Positions 1 to 7,187 of a stretch of DNA of 18,596 bases are shown piece by piece. Every line of letters begins with the position of its first letter. Within the stretch, counting starts at the first letter, position 1. Under the pieces are notes generated by a model that was not told the origin of the DNA, made no database searches, and worked only from the letters and a program-made list of their open reading frames with translations. Source of the stretch: CAJQQY01 sp964352225 (GTDB taxonomy: Bacteria; Bacteroidota; Bacteroidia; Chitinophagales; Saprospiraceae). The stretch is from NCBI GenBank assembly GCA_964352225.1, contig CAYGRM010000097.1, forward strand, positions 1 to 18,596. Reading direction: 5' to 3'. Position numbers and translations under genes: made by a program.

Positions 1-76
<76 letters not shown>

Positions 77-77
77 G

Positions 78-106
78 AGTCTTCAAATGTTGAAGACTTT
101 TTTTTT
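78..106 (+). terminator. Rho-independent terminator after tRNA-Gly
   Basis: A perfect 9-bp inverted repeat, AGTCTTCAA (78-86) and TTGAAGACT (90-98), has a 3-nt loop and runs directly into a T-tract. It lies two bases after the tRNA CCA end, so tRNA-Gly appears to end its own transcript. Confidence 0.85.
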
Positions 107-164
107 GGAGAACTGAATTAGAAGAGGCGCTCTTCATTCCAAATGATTCTTTCTTCATTAAGTT

Positions 165-248
165 GCCCGAGTGGTGGAATTGGTAGACACGCCGGACTTA
201 AAATCCTGTGCTCTTCGGGGCGTGCGGGTTCAAGTCCCGCCTCGGGTA
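165..248 (+). tRNA. tRNA-Leu (anticodon TAA), possible integration site
   Basis: A class II tRNA with a long variable arm. The acceptor strands are GCCCGAG (165-171) and CTCGGGT (241-247), with G165-T247 as a wobble. The anticodon loop CTTAAAA (197-203) carries TAA at 199-201. The T-arm is GCGGGTTCAAGTCCCGC. The discriminator is A248 and no CCA is encoded, unlike the tRNA-Gly just upstream. A mobile-element backbone begins within about 500 bp of its 3' end, so it may have served as an attachment site. No second copy of its 3' end is seen later in the window. Confidence 0.95.
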
Positions 249-262
249 CAAACCGTAAGGTT

Positions 263-299
263 AAACCGCTGATAATCAACAGATTACAGCGGTTTTTTT
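263..299 (+). terminator. Rho-independent terminator after tRNA-Leu
   Basis: The arms AAACCGCTG (263-271) and CAGCGGTTT (287-295) form a perfect 9-bp stem that merges into a seven-T tract. A smaller AACC-GTAA-GGTT hairpin (251-262) lies between it and the tRNA. Confidence 0.85.
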
Positions 300-305
300 A
301 TTTAT

Positions 306-327
306 GGTACAACATAGGTACAACATT
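306..327 (+). repeat. Tandem 11-bp repeat next to tRNA-Leu
   Basis: GGTACAACATA (306-316) is followed directly by GGTACAACATT (317-327), giving two head-to-tail copies that differ only in the last base. The position right after a tRNA and before an element backbone suits an integrase arm-type or attachment-flanking sequence, but that role is inference. Confidence 0.5.
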
Positions 328-696
328 TTAAAATATCACTACTATTCTTTCCATTTCTTTTGGATTCAACGAAGGGGTGGGGTACATACTTTTATTCCAT
401 CATTTCAACCCATTCTTTTCAATTTAATATTACAAAATTTACAGGATTATCTTCTACCCTTAAAATGGTAATTATTCATTTTATGGAGATGAATTTTTGA
501 ATTAAAGTTGAAACAATTTGTTTTAATAATGTTTCTTCCATATATTGCATCTCAACTAAATCACTCCAAAAAAAATCTCCTACGAAACAAAGCTCGCACG
601 TAAAAATGTGGGCTTTTCTTATTTAGACATATTATGAAAAAACGCTATGAGATGTTAGAGGACTAATATTTTCGGATTACTAAAACAAAAAGGGAA
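328..696. other. Gene-free spacer between tRNA-Leu and first element gene
   Basis: I see no credible reading frame on either strand in this AT-rich stretch. The only structured part is the terminator-like hairpin at 589-620. In Bacteroidota elements an integrase gene often lies at this position next to the tRNA. None is present here, nor a recognisable remnant. Confidence 0.6.
589..620 (+). terminator. Terminator-like hairpin
   Basis: AAAGCTC (589-595) can pair with GGGCTTT (610-616) through one G-U wobble. CAC/GTG continues the stem after a bulge, and TTTTCTT follows. No gene is visible upstream of it on the + strand, so it may belong to a lost gene or insulate the next one. Confidence 0.4.
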
Positions 697-1641
697 ATGC
701 AACTACCATTGAAAAGAATTCAATGGGTAGAATTTCATGAACATCCAATCTCTCATCCCAAACATGTGAAAGTTGAATTATTTGAAATCTGCTCGAATGG
801 ATTTAAGCAATCAAAAGAACAGCAAGATTGTTATAACCATCCACTTTATTGTAAACTTCTATTAGAGCGAGTACTGGATTTGAATTCAGTATTGCTTGCC
901 AGATTTTTAAACTTTCAATGTGAACTTTTAAAACGACCTTATTCGTGGTTGACCTCATTGGATATGTTGCTGGAGTTTAATGTTGATTTGGTGTTAGAAA
1001 GGAATTTAGGTAAACAGTTAAATGCTGCCATGAATTTAGTGAATGAAAAAAGGATGGAATATCAGCAAGTCCCGAGATTCTATCGAGAAGATGATTTTGA
1101 AGACGATAACCCTTATCGTTTTGATTTGATTAAACCGCATTTGGATAAATTAGAAACTTATCACAAGAAGAAAGCTTACCTACTTCGGATGAAAACAGAC
1201 TATTTACAAAAAAGATATGATTTTGATCGGGAGGATGGGGTGGACTTTGATGAGCAGATTGATTTAGAATTAGACTATTTAGAAGCAATTAAAAAATTAT
1301 CTCAAGAAGCAAATTTTTCATTGACTCCAAAATTAGAACCGATGGTGGTAATATGGGAACTTCCCCAAAATGTGTTTATTGATTTTATATATCAATGTAT
1401 GAATATGGTAACACCATCTGGAAAAAAAGCAATTAGCAATACTAAAAGATTTATGGAGCAATTTTTATCTACACATTTTGCTTCACCTGATGGTAAGAAG
1501 TTTAGCCCAACTACCATTCGAACTATTATGACTCCATCGAGATATGAGAAGCGACCTAGTCCGGAAGATAGGATTCACTTGGAAGAAATTATTAAAAAGT
1601 ATAATGACGCAGAAGGTCTTAATAAAAAAAGTAAGAATTAG
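697..1641 (+). CDS. RteC-like regulatory protein (tentative)
   Basis: This 314-residue soluble protein has no signal peptide or membrane segment and is rich in charged helices. Its C-terminal third (from about residue 218) runs from a Trp-containing segment, WELPQNVFIDFIYQ, through a helix ending in FMEQFLSTHF to SPTTIRTIMTPSRYEKRP. That order resembles the C-terminal part of RteC, the Bacteroides regulator of conjugative-transposon excision, but identity is low by eye. An RteC-type gene followed by a small HTH gene and VirE_N/DUF3987 genes is a common order in Bacteroidota integrative elements, which supports the call. A purine-rich AGGGAA precedes the ATG. The stop codon lies inside the loop of an 11-bp inverted repeat. 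It could instead be an unrelated element-specific protein. Confidence 0.5.
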   Translation: MQLPLKRIQWVEFHEHPISHPKHVKVELFEICSNGFKQSKEQQDCYNHPLYCKLLLERVLDLNSVLLARFLNFQCELLKRPYSWLTSLDMLLEFNVDLVLERNLGKQLNAAMNLVNEKRMEYQQVPRFYREDDFEDDNPYRFDLIKPHLDKLETYHKKKAYLLRMKTDYLQKRYDFDREDGVDFDEQIDLELDYLEAIKKLSQEANFSLTPKLEPMVVIWELPQNVFIDFIYQCMNMVTPSGKKAISNTKRFMEQFLSTHFASPDGKKFSPTTIRTIMTPSRYEKRPSPEDRIHLEEIIKKYNDAEGLNKKSKN

Positions 1642-1951
1642 TAAGACCTTCTGAAATCTCAATACAAATCAATTGAAGAATGCTTATGAATAAAGGGATT
1701 TAAGGTCTTAATTTGTAAAATAAGACCTTGAATGAAATCAGGCAAAATAGAAGCTTATAGATATATTTTTCATGAAAAACAAAGGTGAGAACTCATTTTA
1801 ATGGATAATAATATAGAGGTCTTACTTTTAAAAGTAAGACTTATTAGGATTTTTTATAAGATGAAAAATAATTTCAAAAAGGAATCCTTATGAATAAAGG
1901 GTTTCAAAATTATTTTCAAAAAACATGGTCTTAACTTTAAAAAGTAAGACC
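1611..1951 (+). repeat. Four inverted repeats sharing a GGTCTTA...TAAGACC core
   Basis: Copy 1 has perfect 11-bp arms at 1611-1621 and 1642-1652 and spans the stop codon of the preceding gene. Copy 2 has perfect 9-bp arms at 1702-1710 and 1721-1729. Copy 3 has 13-bp arms at 1817-1829 and 1830-1842 with one wobble. Copy 4 has 7-bp arms at 1927-1933 and 1945-1951, extendable with one bulge. The spacing is about 90 to 110 bp. The series could serve as operator sites, stacked terminators or replication/recombination sites. Confidence 0.75.
1678..1901 (+). repeat. Direct repeat pair, 204 bp apart
   Basis: GAATGCTTATGAATAAAGGG (1678-1697) recurs at 1882-1901 with a single G-to-C change, 19 of 20 bases identical. 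Each copy precedes one of the GGTCTTA inverted repeats, so the spacer looks built from a diverged duplication of a unit of about 200 bp. Confidence 0.7.
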
Positions 1952-2000
1952 TAAACTGAACTAAAAAGCCCTTTACTTTGCTTCTGACATTTATGAGTTC

Positions 2001-2100
2001 TATGACGCATTTCGTGTTTAGAGTCAGAAAAAAAATAAAACCAACGCTACCCTTTGGTCGCTTTAGTTTTTACTTTTTCCTGACCACGAAATCCGCCATA
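2001..2100 (+). promoter_or_regulatory. 100-nt imperfect hairpin upstream of the HTH gene
   Basis: The outer arms 2001-2016 and 2085-2100 match as an inverted repeat at 14 of 16 positions. After a 6-nt bulge (2017-2022) on the left side, the arms 2023-2040 and 2067-2084 continue as an A-rich/T-rich imperfect stem around a 26-nt loop containing CCAA...TTGG. The structure ends 36 bp before the start codon of the HTH gene. It could be a structured leader, a binding region for the HTH protein or an origin of transfer; the sequence does not decide between these. Confidence 0.55.
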
Positions 2101-2136
2101 AAACGGTTTATTTATTCACATTAAAAAATTCATATT

Positions 2137-2439
2137 ATGGAAGCAGTTATTTTAAGTAAAGAAGACTATGCAGCAATCGAAGCGGATTTAAAAGAAATCA
2201 AAACACACGTCAAAAAGATTACCGTACCGAACGAATCGTTTGTTGATAACAAACAATTTACAAAGTTGATGGGCATCTCATTTCGTACCGCTCAAACGTG
2301 GAGAGATGAAGGTAAAATCGGTTTTAGTCAAGAAGGGAAAAAAATCTATTACCGACTTTCTGACATTGAGAAATTTTTAGAAGACCATCATAAGCAACCT
2401 TTCGCCATTTCAAAAAAGTTAGATGAGCTTAGATTCTAA
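2137..2439 (+). CDS. Small helix-turn-helix protein (Xis/MerR-type, HTH_17-like)
   Basis: This 100-residue DNA-binding protein has an N-terminal helix with a coiled-coil look, EDYAAIEADLKEIKTHVKKI. A winged HTH of the excisionase/MerR type follows (about residues 33-83): VDNKQFTKLMGISFRTAQTW, then a wing reading KIYYRLSDIEKFLEDH. This size and layout are typical of the small regulators or excisionases found beside VirE_N/DUF3987 genes in Bacteroidota integrative elements. It probably binds nearby repeats and controls excision or the primase operon. The start codon is the first ATG after the 2001-2100 hairpin. It cannot be assigned as excisionase or repressor from sequence alone. Confidence 0.8.
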   Translation: MEAVILSKEDYAAIEADLKEIKTHVKKITVPNESFVDNKQFTKLMGISFRTAQTWRDEGKIGFSQEGKKIYYRLSDIEKFLEDHHKQPFAISKKLDELRF

Positions 2440-2447
2440 ACTTTCCA

Positions 2448-2465
2448 AATCCACAAATGTGGATT
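2448..2465 (+). terminator. Hairpin after the HTH gene (weak terminator candidate)
   Basis: AATCCAC and GTGGATT form a perfect stem with a four-base loop, nine bases after the HTH stop. Only CTTTC follows rather than a real T-tract, so termination would be weak. Confidence 0.4.
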
Positions 2466-2509
2466 CTTTCAGCAGACTATAAAACAGATTTTTTTAAAAC
2501 CTAAAAAAT

Positions 2510-2530
2510 GACTTCTGACGATCAGAGGTC
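2510..2530 (+). promoter_or_regulatory. Short inverted repeat upstream of the VirE_N genes
   Basis: GACTTCTGA (2510-2518) and TCAGAGGTC (2522-2530) form a 9-bp dyad with one wobble and a 3-bp centre. It lies in the 144-bp gap before the primase-type gene pair. It may be an operator for the HTH protein or part of a leader; no core promoter could be fixed. Confidence 0.35.
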
Positions 2531-2583
2531 TGGGAGAGGTATGTCCTTAACTCATTTTATCACGATTAAAATTAAACATACTT

Positions 2584-3150
2584 ATGTCAATAGTCACTTT
2601 ATTCGGATACCCAAAAAGAGTCGTTTCCGTCTTACCACTTATCACTTTTATTAGTCAAATCAAACGTGGAAAATACGAAGATATGATTGAGCGATTTCGA
2701 GATATGCACTTGCGAGAATTAGATACCTTGATTGATTCTCAACGTAGGATGATTCCAAAATTTTCGATTGCAGGAAACTTTAAAGTAGAGAATCGACAAT
2801 TAGAAATAATCGATTACTCTGGGTATTTATTTTTTGAAATAAAATATCTACATCCTAGAGAATACGAAAGCGCCAGATCATTTTTGGTGAGATGTCCTTA
2901 TGTATTTGCCTGCTTTAAAAACACGATGGGTCATGGGATTTGTTTTATTCTAAAATCAGAAGAGAAGATAGAATCTCATTCAAAAGTGTTTAGAAGAGCT
3001 TATCGATATTTTGAAAAAAAGCTGGGAACTAAAAGGCTTTCTAAAGAGGGAGGAGATCTTCAACATCTGTGCATGATGTCTTTTGACCCCAAGGCTCATG
3101 TTAACATAGCCAGTATTTCATTTCCATTACGAGCTCGAATTAAATATTAA
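2584..3150 (+). CDS. Stand-alone VirE_N (BT4734-like) domain protein, catalytically degenerate
   Basis: This 188-residue protein aligns by eye with the first 180 residues of the next gene's product. Both have a VTLF/ITIF-type start, a SIAGNF/TISGRF segment, a YSGYLF/YYPFVI strand and an LCMMSFDP/LCFFSYDE strand. VirE_N (PF08800, BT4734/BF3469 family) is related to archaeo-eukaryotic primase folds, whose DxD pair binds metal. Here that pair (D85 and D87 in the neighbour) is replaced by E85 and K87. SPSGNGCK becomes NTMGHGIC, and the RLCF arginine becomes His161. The protein therefore keeps the fold but has lost the likely active site. The gap to the next gene is 5 bp, so the two are co-transcribed. 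A structural or single-strand-binding partner role for the primase is an inference. Confidence 0.75.
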   Translation: MSIVTLFGYPKRVVSVLPLITFISQIKRGKYEDMIERFRDMHLRELDTLIDSQRRMIPKFSIAGNFKVENRQLEIIDYSGYLFFEIKYLHPREYESARSFLVRCPYVFACFKNTMGHGICFILKSEEKIESHSKVFRRAYRYFEKKLGTKRLSKEGGDLQHLCMMSFDPKAHVNIASISFPLRARIKY

Positions 3151-3155
3151 AACCA

Positions 3156-5477
3156 ATGAAACAGATAACCATTTTTAGAAAGTTCTCACAGGTTATCGGC
3201 AGTCGAACTTTGCCAGAAATTTTGAAAGCGATTCAACAAGGCGTCTATCGAGAGGAAGTCCTCGCCGTGCGTAGAGCGGTTCAACGAGGTGACCGAAAGA
3301 TAGCTGACGAAACAAAGAAACAGTTGCACGCTTTTACGATTTCTGGACGGTTCGAAGGTGGTCGAACGATGACTAATTTAAAGGAGTATTATCCCTTTGT
3401 GATTTTGGATATTGACAAGTTGGACATGATGAACTTGCAACGTGTTCAAAAGTTGATAAAGGAGATTCCATATACAAGAGCTGCATTTTTGAGTCCAAGT
3501 GGCAATGGATGTAAAATCATTGTTACAATAAATTCAAAACATACTCAACATCTTTCTGCTTACCTTCAAGTGGCAGAATTGTATGAAAGAAAACTTCGGG
3601 TGAAGATTGATAAATCAGGAAAGGATGTTACTCGCTTGTGTTTTTTCTCCTATGATGAAAATTTATATTCCAATCCAAAAAGTAAAGTGTTTGTAGTGAA
3701 AGATACCATCGTTAAGACATTGTCTTTTGATGTAAAAACTGAAATTGAAAAGCCTATGAATGTTTTTCCTTTGCCAAAAAATAAACTGCCTTCCGGACAG
3801 GCAGGCAATACAAGTACGGATGTCAATGCTCGATTAAATTCTTGTTTGGTTTTTACTAAAAAGAAAGAACAGTATGCAGAAGGCAATAGAAATAATTTCG
3901 TTTATCTCTTTGCTTCTAATTGCAATCGAGAAGGAATTACTGAAAGTGAAACGCTGAATTTTGCGAAGCAAGAATTTAATTTACCTATCAACGAATTACA
4001 ATCTAGTATTCGAAGTGCCTACAATCATCATGGGATGGAGCATGGAAAAAATCAAATGAAACGTCAAGCGAAACAATATCAACAGTTGGATGCCCAAGAA
4101 TCTTTTTATGATTCAATGACACAAACACCTTGCTTCCCGAAAATGGTCTATGAGCAATTGCCAAGTATATTGAAAGATTGTTGTGAGGTGTTTGATACAG
4201 ATAGGGAAAAGGATGTTTTCTTGACTGGAGCACTTGGAGTTTTGAGTGGAAGTTTAACGGAGGTGGATGGTATTTATGATGGACGAACGGAGTATAGTAA
4301 TATATTTACATTTATCATTGCGCCTCCTGCCAATGGAAAAGGAGCATTGAAATATGCAGCAATGTTGGGTGATGCTTTTCATAATAAATTGAGAGAAGAG
4401 CGACAAGTAGCGGTTACAAATTACCAACTACAAATGACGGAATACCGCTCGGCAGTTCGTGATTTTACCAAAGGAAAAAGAAATGAATTTCCTGAAGAAC
4501 CAGAAGTGCCGGAACTAAAGTTATTTTTTATTCCTGCTAATTCTAGTTCAGCGATGATTATCAAACACTTACAAGAGTCAGGCGGAATTGGCGTGATTTG
4601 CGAAACGGAAGCAGATACGCTTGGAAATGTTTTGAAACAAGATTGGGGTGGTTTTTCTGACTTGCTACGAAAGGCATTTCACTTCGAGCCGATTTCTTAT
4701 AGTCGAAAATCTAATGACGAATATATTGAGATTCGTGCGCCAAGATTGTCAGTTGCTTTGAGTGGAACGCCTGGGCAGGTTTTTCAATTGATACCTTCAG
4801 CGGAAGATGGATTGTATAGTCGGTTTTGTTTTTATGCTTTTAATACTGGAGTGAATTGGAGAGATGTTGGAGCATCGAGGAAGCTAAATTTGAATTCCTT
4901 TTTTGAGAAAAAATCAGAAGAGTTTTTAACTATGATTGAATTTTGGAAAACGAATCCTGCACAATTTACTTTGAACCAAAACCAATGGACTGACTTGAAT
5001 CAGCACTATGAAAAATTGCTTCATGAGGCAAGTGTATTTGAAAGATGGGAAGCATTAAGTATCGTCAAGCGAATGGCGTTAGTCTTGTTTCGAATAGCAA
5101 TGTTGCTGACTGCAATTCGAAGATTTGAATCCAAAGACTGGACAGCAGAATTGGTTTGTCAAGAATCGGATTATCAAATTGCGAAAGCTTTGGTAGAAGT
5201 TTATCGAGTGCATGGTTTCTTTTTGTTTGGAATGTTGGGCAAAGCTAAAGGGGTGAATTATCATCAGCTACCGAATCGGAAGAAACAATTTTTTGAAAAT
5301 CTGCCTGACCGATTTCAAAGAAAAGAAGCGGTTGAAGTGGGTGGTAAATTAGGGATTAGTTCGGCTTCTGTTGGTCGGTGGTTAAAGCAAATGACCGAAG
5401 TTTATTTGGAGCAGTCAGAATACGGGATGTATCAAAAAGTAAAAAGTGATAAAGTTGATAAACTGAAATCTGTTTGA
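3156..5477 (+). CDS. VirE_N-DUF3987 protein (primase/ATPase-like, mobile-element replication)
   Basis: This 773-residue protein has two parts. Residues 1-180 form a VirE_N/BT4734 domain with an intact DID motif (D85, D87), SPSGNGCK (113-120) and DKSGKDVTRL (152-161), the pattern of an active primase-like fold. From about 325 a DUF3987 region follows. It carries a P-loop-like APPANGKGA (389-397) and an ICETEADTLG motif in the place of an acidic Walker B-type strand. Near the end, the segment LGISSASVGRWLKQM looks like a small HTH. Such proteins occur in Bacteroidota mobilizable and conjugative elements and probably prime or unwind the element DNA. The linker holds an LPSGQAG tract encoded by a palindromic repeat (3786-3804). 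The C-terminal KVKSDKVDKLKSV is encoded by iteron-like GATAAA repeats that continue past the stop codon. Confidence 0.85.
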   Translation: MKQITIFRKFSQVIGSRTLPEILKAIQQGVYREEVLAVRRAVQRGDRKIADETKKQLHAFTISGRFEGGRTMTNLKEYYPFVILDIDKLDMMNLQRVQKLIKEIPYTRAAFLSPSGNGCKIIVTINSKHTQHLSAYLQVAELYERKLRVKIDKSGKDVTRLCFFSYDENLYSNPKSKVFVVKDTIVKTLSFDVKTEIEKPMNVFPLPKNKLPSGQAGNTSTDVNARLNSCLVFTKKKEQYAEGNRNNFVYLFASNCNREGITESETLNFAKQEFNLPINELQSSIRSAYNHHGMEHGKNQMKRQAKQYQQLDAQESFYDSMTQTPCFPKMVYEQLPSILKDCCEVFDTDREKDVFLTGALGVLSGSLTEVDGIYDGRTEYSNIFTFIIAPPANGKGALKYAAMLGDAFHNKLREERQVAVTNYQLQMTEYRSAVRDFTKGKRNEFPEEPEVPELKLFFIPANSSSAMIIKHLQESGGIGVICETEADTLGNVLKQDWGGFSDLLRKAFHFEPISYSRKSNDEYIEIRAPRLSVALSGTPGQVFQLIPSAEDGLYSRFCFYAFNTGVNWRDVGASRKLNLNSFFEKKSEEFLTMIEFWKTNPAQFTLNQNQWTDLNQHYEKLLHEASVFERWEALSIVKRMALVLFRIAMLLTAIRRFESKDWTAELVCQESDYQIAKALVEVYRVHGFFLFGMLGKAKGVNYHQLPNRKKQFFENLPDRFQRKEAVEVGGKLGISSASVGRWLKQMTEVYLEQSEYGMYQKVKSDKVDKLKSV
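3786..3804 (+). repeat. Palindromic REP-like sequence inside the DUF3987 gene
   Basis: CTGCCTTCCGGACAGGCAG is a near-perfect palindrome (CTGCCT/AGGCAG around TCCGGA) and translates in-frame as LPSGQAG in the interdomain linker. I recall the same tract from many unrelated Bacteroidota proteins, where it marks a dispersed short palindromic repeat. Insertion in a linker would explain why it is tolerated. Confidence 0.65.
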
Positions 5478-5664
5478 TTTGAAGGAGGGTAAAGATAGAA
5501 GTTTATCACTTTATCATTTTGTAAAAATTATGTATTTTGAAATTCTTGTAATTGCATTGTTTTTCTAAATCAACATTTTATAGGAAAAGAATTCTAAAGC
5601 AAATGAGCCAATTTAAGCACGGGAAGGTATAAGGAAAAGTGGGCTATGATAAACTTGATAAAGT
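5446..5664 (+). repeat. GATAAA iteron-like repeats, left part
   Basis: GTGATAAAGTTGATAAACT (5446-5464) lies over the end of the primase-type gene and is mirrored by AGTTTATCACTTTATCA (5500-5516) 36 bp later, an imperfect inverted repeat across the stop codon. The unit returns at 5648-5664 as GATAAACTTGATAAAGT, whose exact reverse complement is at 7218-7234 beyond the IS. The rest of 5478-5675 holds no gene. Confidence 0.7.
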
Positions 5665-5717
5665 TGAGCAACTTGTGTCTACTACTGAAATAAGTTGACA
5701 TCAAAACTTATTTTATT

Positions 5718-6104
5718 GTGACTAAAAGTTGGAGAAAATCACGGGTGTATTCGGTGGAATTTAAGAAGAAATTAGTTCGAGAAGTAATTGATGGAGGCTT
5801 CTCAGCCCTCGAAGTAGCAAGAAGGCATGAAATAGGTAAGGCATCTATTTATCGTTGGTTAGATAAATTTGGAGATGAAATAATTGGTAACTTTGAATTG
5901 AATAAAGTCAAAGAACAAATGTCATCACCTCCAAAAAATGAATCAAATAACGAAACTAACTCTTCTCGTATTGAAGAATTAGAAGAGGAATTACGAATAG
6001 AAAAATTAAAAAGAGAGGCTTATCAACAGATGATTAAAATAGCTGAAGAACGATTTAAAATTTCCATCAAAAAAAAGTTTGGCACCAAACGGTCCGACAA
6101 ATGA
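5718..6104 (+). CDS. IS3-family OrfA (transposase N-terminal HTH protein)
   Basis: This 128-residue protein contains a transposase-type HTH at about residues 10-50: YSVEFKKKLVREVIDGG, then a turn, then GKASIYRWLDKF. An acidic/basic leucine-zipper-like coiled coil follows (about 75-110; IEELEEELRIEKLKREAYQQ). It binds the terminal repeats and dimerises. The start is a GTG 18 bp inside the left terminal repeat. The stop overlaps the ATG of orfB. Translation that slips back one base at 6071-6077 would bypass the OrfA end and continue into the catalytic domain. Confidence 0.9.
   Translation: MTKSWRKSRVYSVEFKKKLVREVIDGGFSALEVARRHEIGKASIYRWLDKFGDEIIGNFELNKVKEQMSSPPKNESNNETNSSRIEELEEELRIEKLKREAYQQMIKIAEERFKISIKKKFGTKRSDK
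6071..6077 (+). other. Programmed -1 frameshift site between orfA and orfB
   Basis: AAAAAAG sits in the phase A AAA AAG relative to orfA (codons 6069-6077), the classic slippery heptamer of IS3-family elements. A -1 slip reads VWHQTVRQ and enters the orfB frame. A small GTTTGGCACCAAAC hairpin starts at the last base of the heptamer (6077-6090), too close to be the usual stimulator, so a longer structure may be involved. Confidence 0.8.
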
Positions 6105-7023
6105 AAGAGTTACATAACAATGTTTCGATTGATGAACTCTGTGGATTGTTTGGTTATACTCGACAGAATTTTTACAAATCCAGTAAGACTTCTAAAAAGC
6201 GAAACCAATTTGAAGAATTAATTATAGATGAGGTCAAAGCCATTCGTATCGACCAACCGAGAATAGGTACCGTAAAATTACAATACCTAATTAATCAAAA
6301 ACTTGGGAGTCAATATATAGGTAGAGACAAATTACATGGACTATTAGGAGATAAAAATATGTTGATTCGTCGTCGAAAAAAATTTCGACCTAAGATGACA
6401 AATGGTAATGGAGAAAGCTTGTATTCCGATTTGCGAAAAGGATTTAAAGTACAGAGAATCAATCACCTATGGTGTTCCGATATTACCTACATAGAATTAA
6501 GAACAAGACAAAAACATTGTTATTTAGTTTGTGTAACGGATGAATATTCTCATTTCATAGTTGGCTCTCATTTGGGATTACAGATGAGAACCTGGCAAGT
6601 ACTTCAAGCTATGCAAATGGCAGTTGACAGCCAATTAGAAGAAGGGCAAGAAGCTTTTTGAAACCTCTAATTATTCATTCTGATAGAGGTAGTCAATATA
6701 AAAGTATAGATTTTAAAACTCGTGCTAAAAAATGGAATATGCGATGTAGCATGACTGCAGCAGGTAAGAGTTATGAAAATCCAGTTGCAGAAAGGTTAAA
6801 TGGCATACTCAAAAATGAATTACTGACTCAAGATTATTTTAATTCTTTTGAGGATGCCCAGAAGGCGATTACCAAAGCCATCAAAATTTACAATGAGTAT
6901 CGACCCCATTTGAGTTGTAATATGTTGACACCAAAGCAAGCACATCTGGATACTGAATTTTTAAAAGTTCCATTGAAAAAACTTTGGCGTCAACGAAAGA
7001 GAAAGTTGAAATCTAAAAAATAA
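6101..7023 (+). pseudogene. IS3-family OrfB transposase (rve/DDE), frameshifted
   Basis: The first part (6101-6661) has the HTH_21-like region and the first catalytic Asp in WCSDITYIEL, then stops at TGA 6659-6661. The second part continues at 6658-7023 in the -1 frame with IIHSDRGSQY (second Asp) and ENPVAERLNG (Glu). The second Asp and the Glu are separated by exactly 35 residues, as expected for D,D(35)E. The break falls in a five-T run (6655-6659). One extra T would restore AFLKPLIIHSD, so a single-base loss in a homopolymer is the simplest cause. A sequencing error or second slippage site is possible. All three catalytic residues are present. Confidence 0.85.
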
Positions 7024-7077
7024 AAATGGTCTATGTTTTTTTACTGACATTAACAAAACGTATGAAAGGTCAAAAGA

Positions 7078-7187
7078 GACCAACCTTTTTATTTGCCAAA
7101 ATATGGAGTGTCAACCTTTTTCAGTAATATTGAAATGTGACAACCTTTTTCAGTTTATATTATATAATCTGTCAACTTATTTCAGTA
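7078..7187 (+). repeat. Subterminal repeats at the right end of the IS
   Basis: A motif close to TGTCAACCTTTTTCAGTA occurs at 7109-7126, about 7138-7154 and 7170-7187, the last being the terminal repeat. A weaker fourth copy, GACCAACCTTTTTAT, lies at 7078-7092. They are spaced about 29-32 bp, near three helical turns, all in one orientation. The left end has only the terminal copy, so the two ends differ. Confidence 0.75.

Noticed and set aside
143..331. Open frame of 62 codons on the + strand
   Set aside because: It reads straight through tRNA-Leu and its terminator; the frame is a by-product of the RNA gene.
2510..2530. Origin of transfer
   Set aside because: The dyad is short, and no relaxase or MobC gene is in the window to support it; kept only as a possible regulatory dyad.
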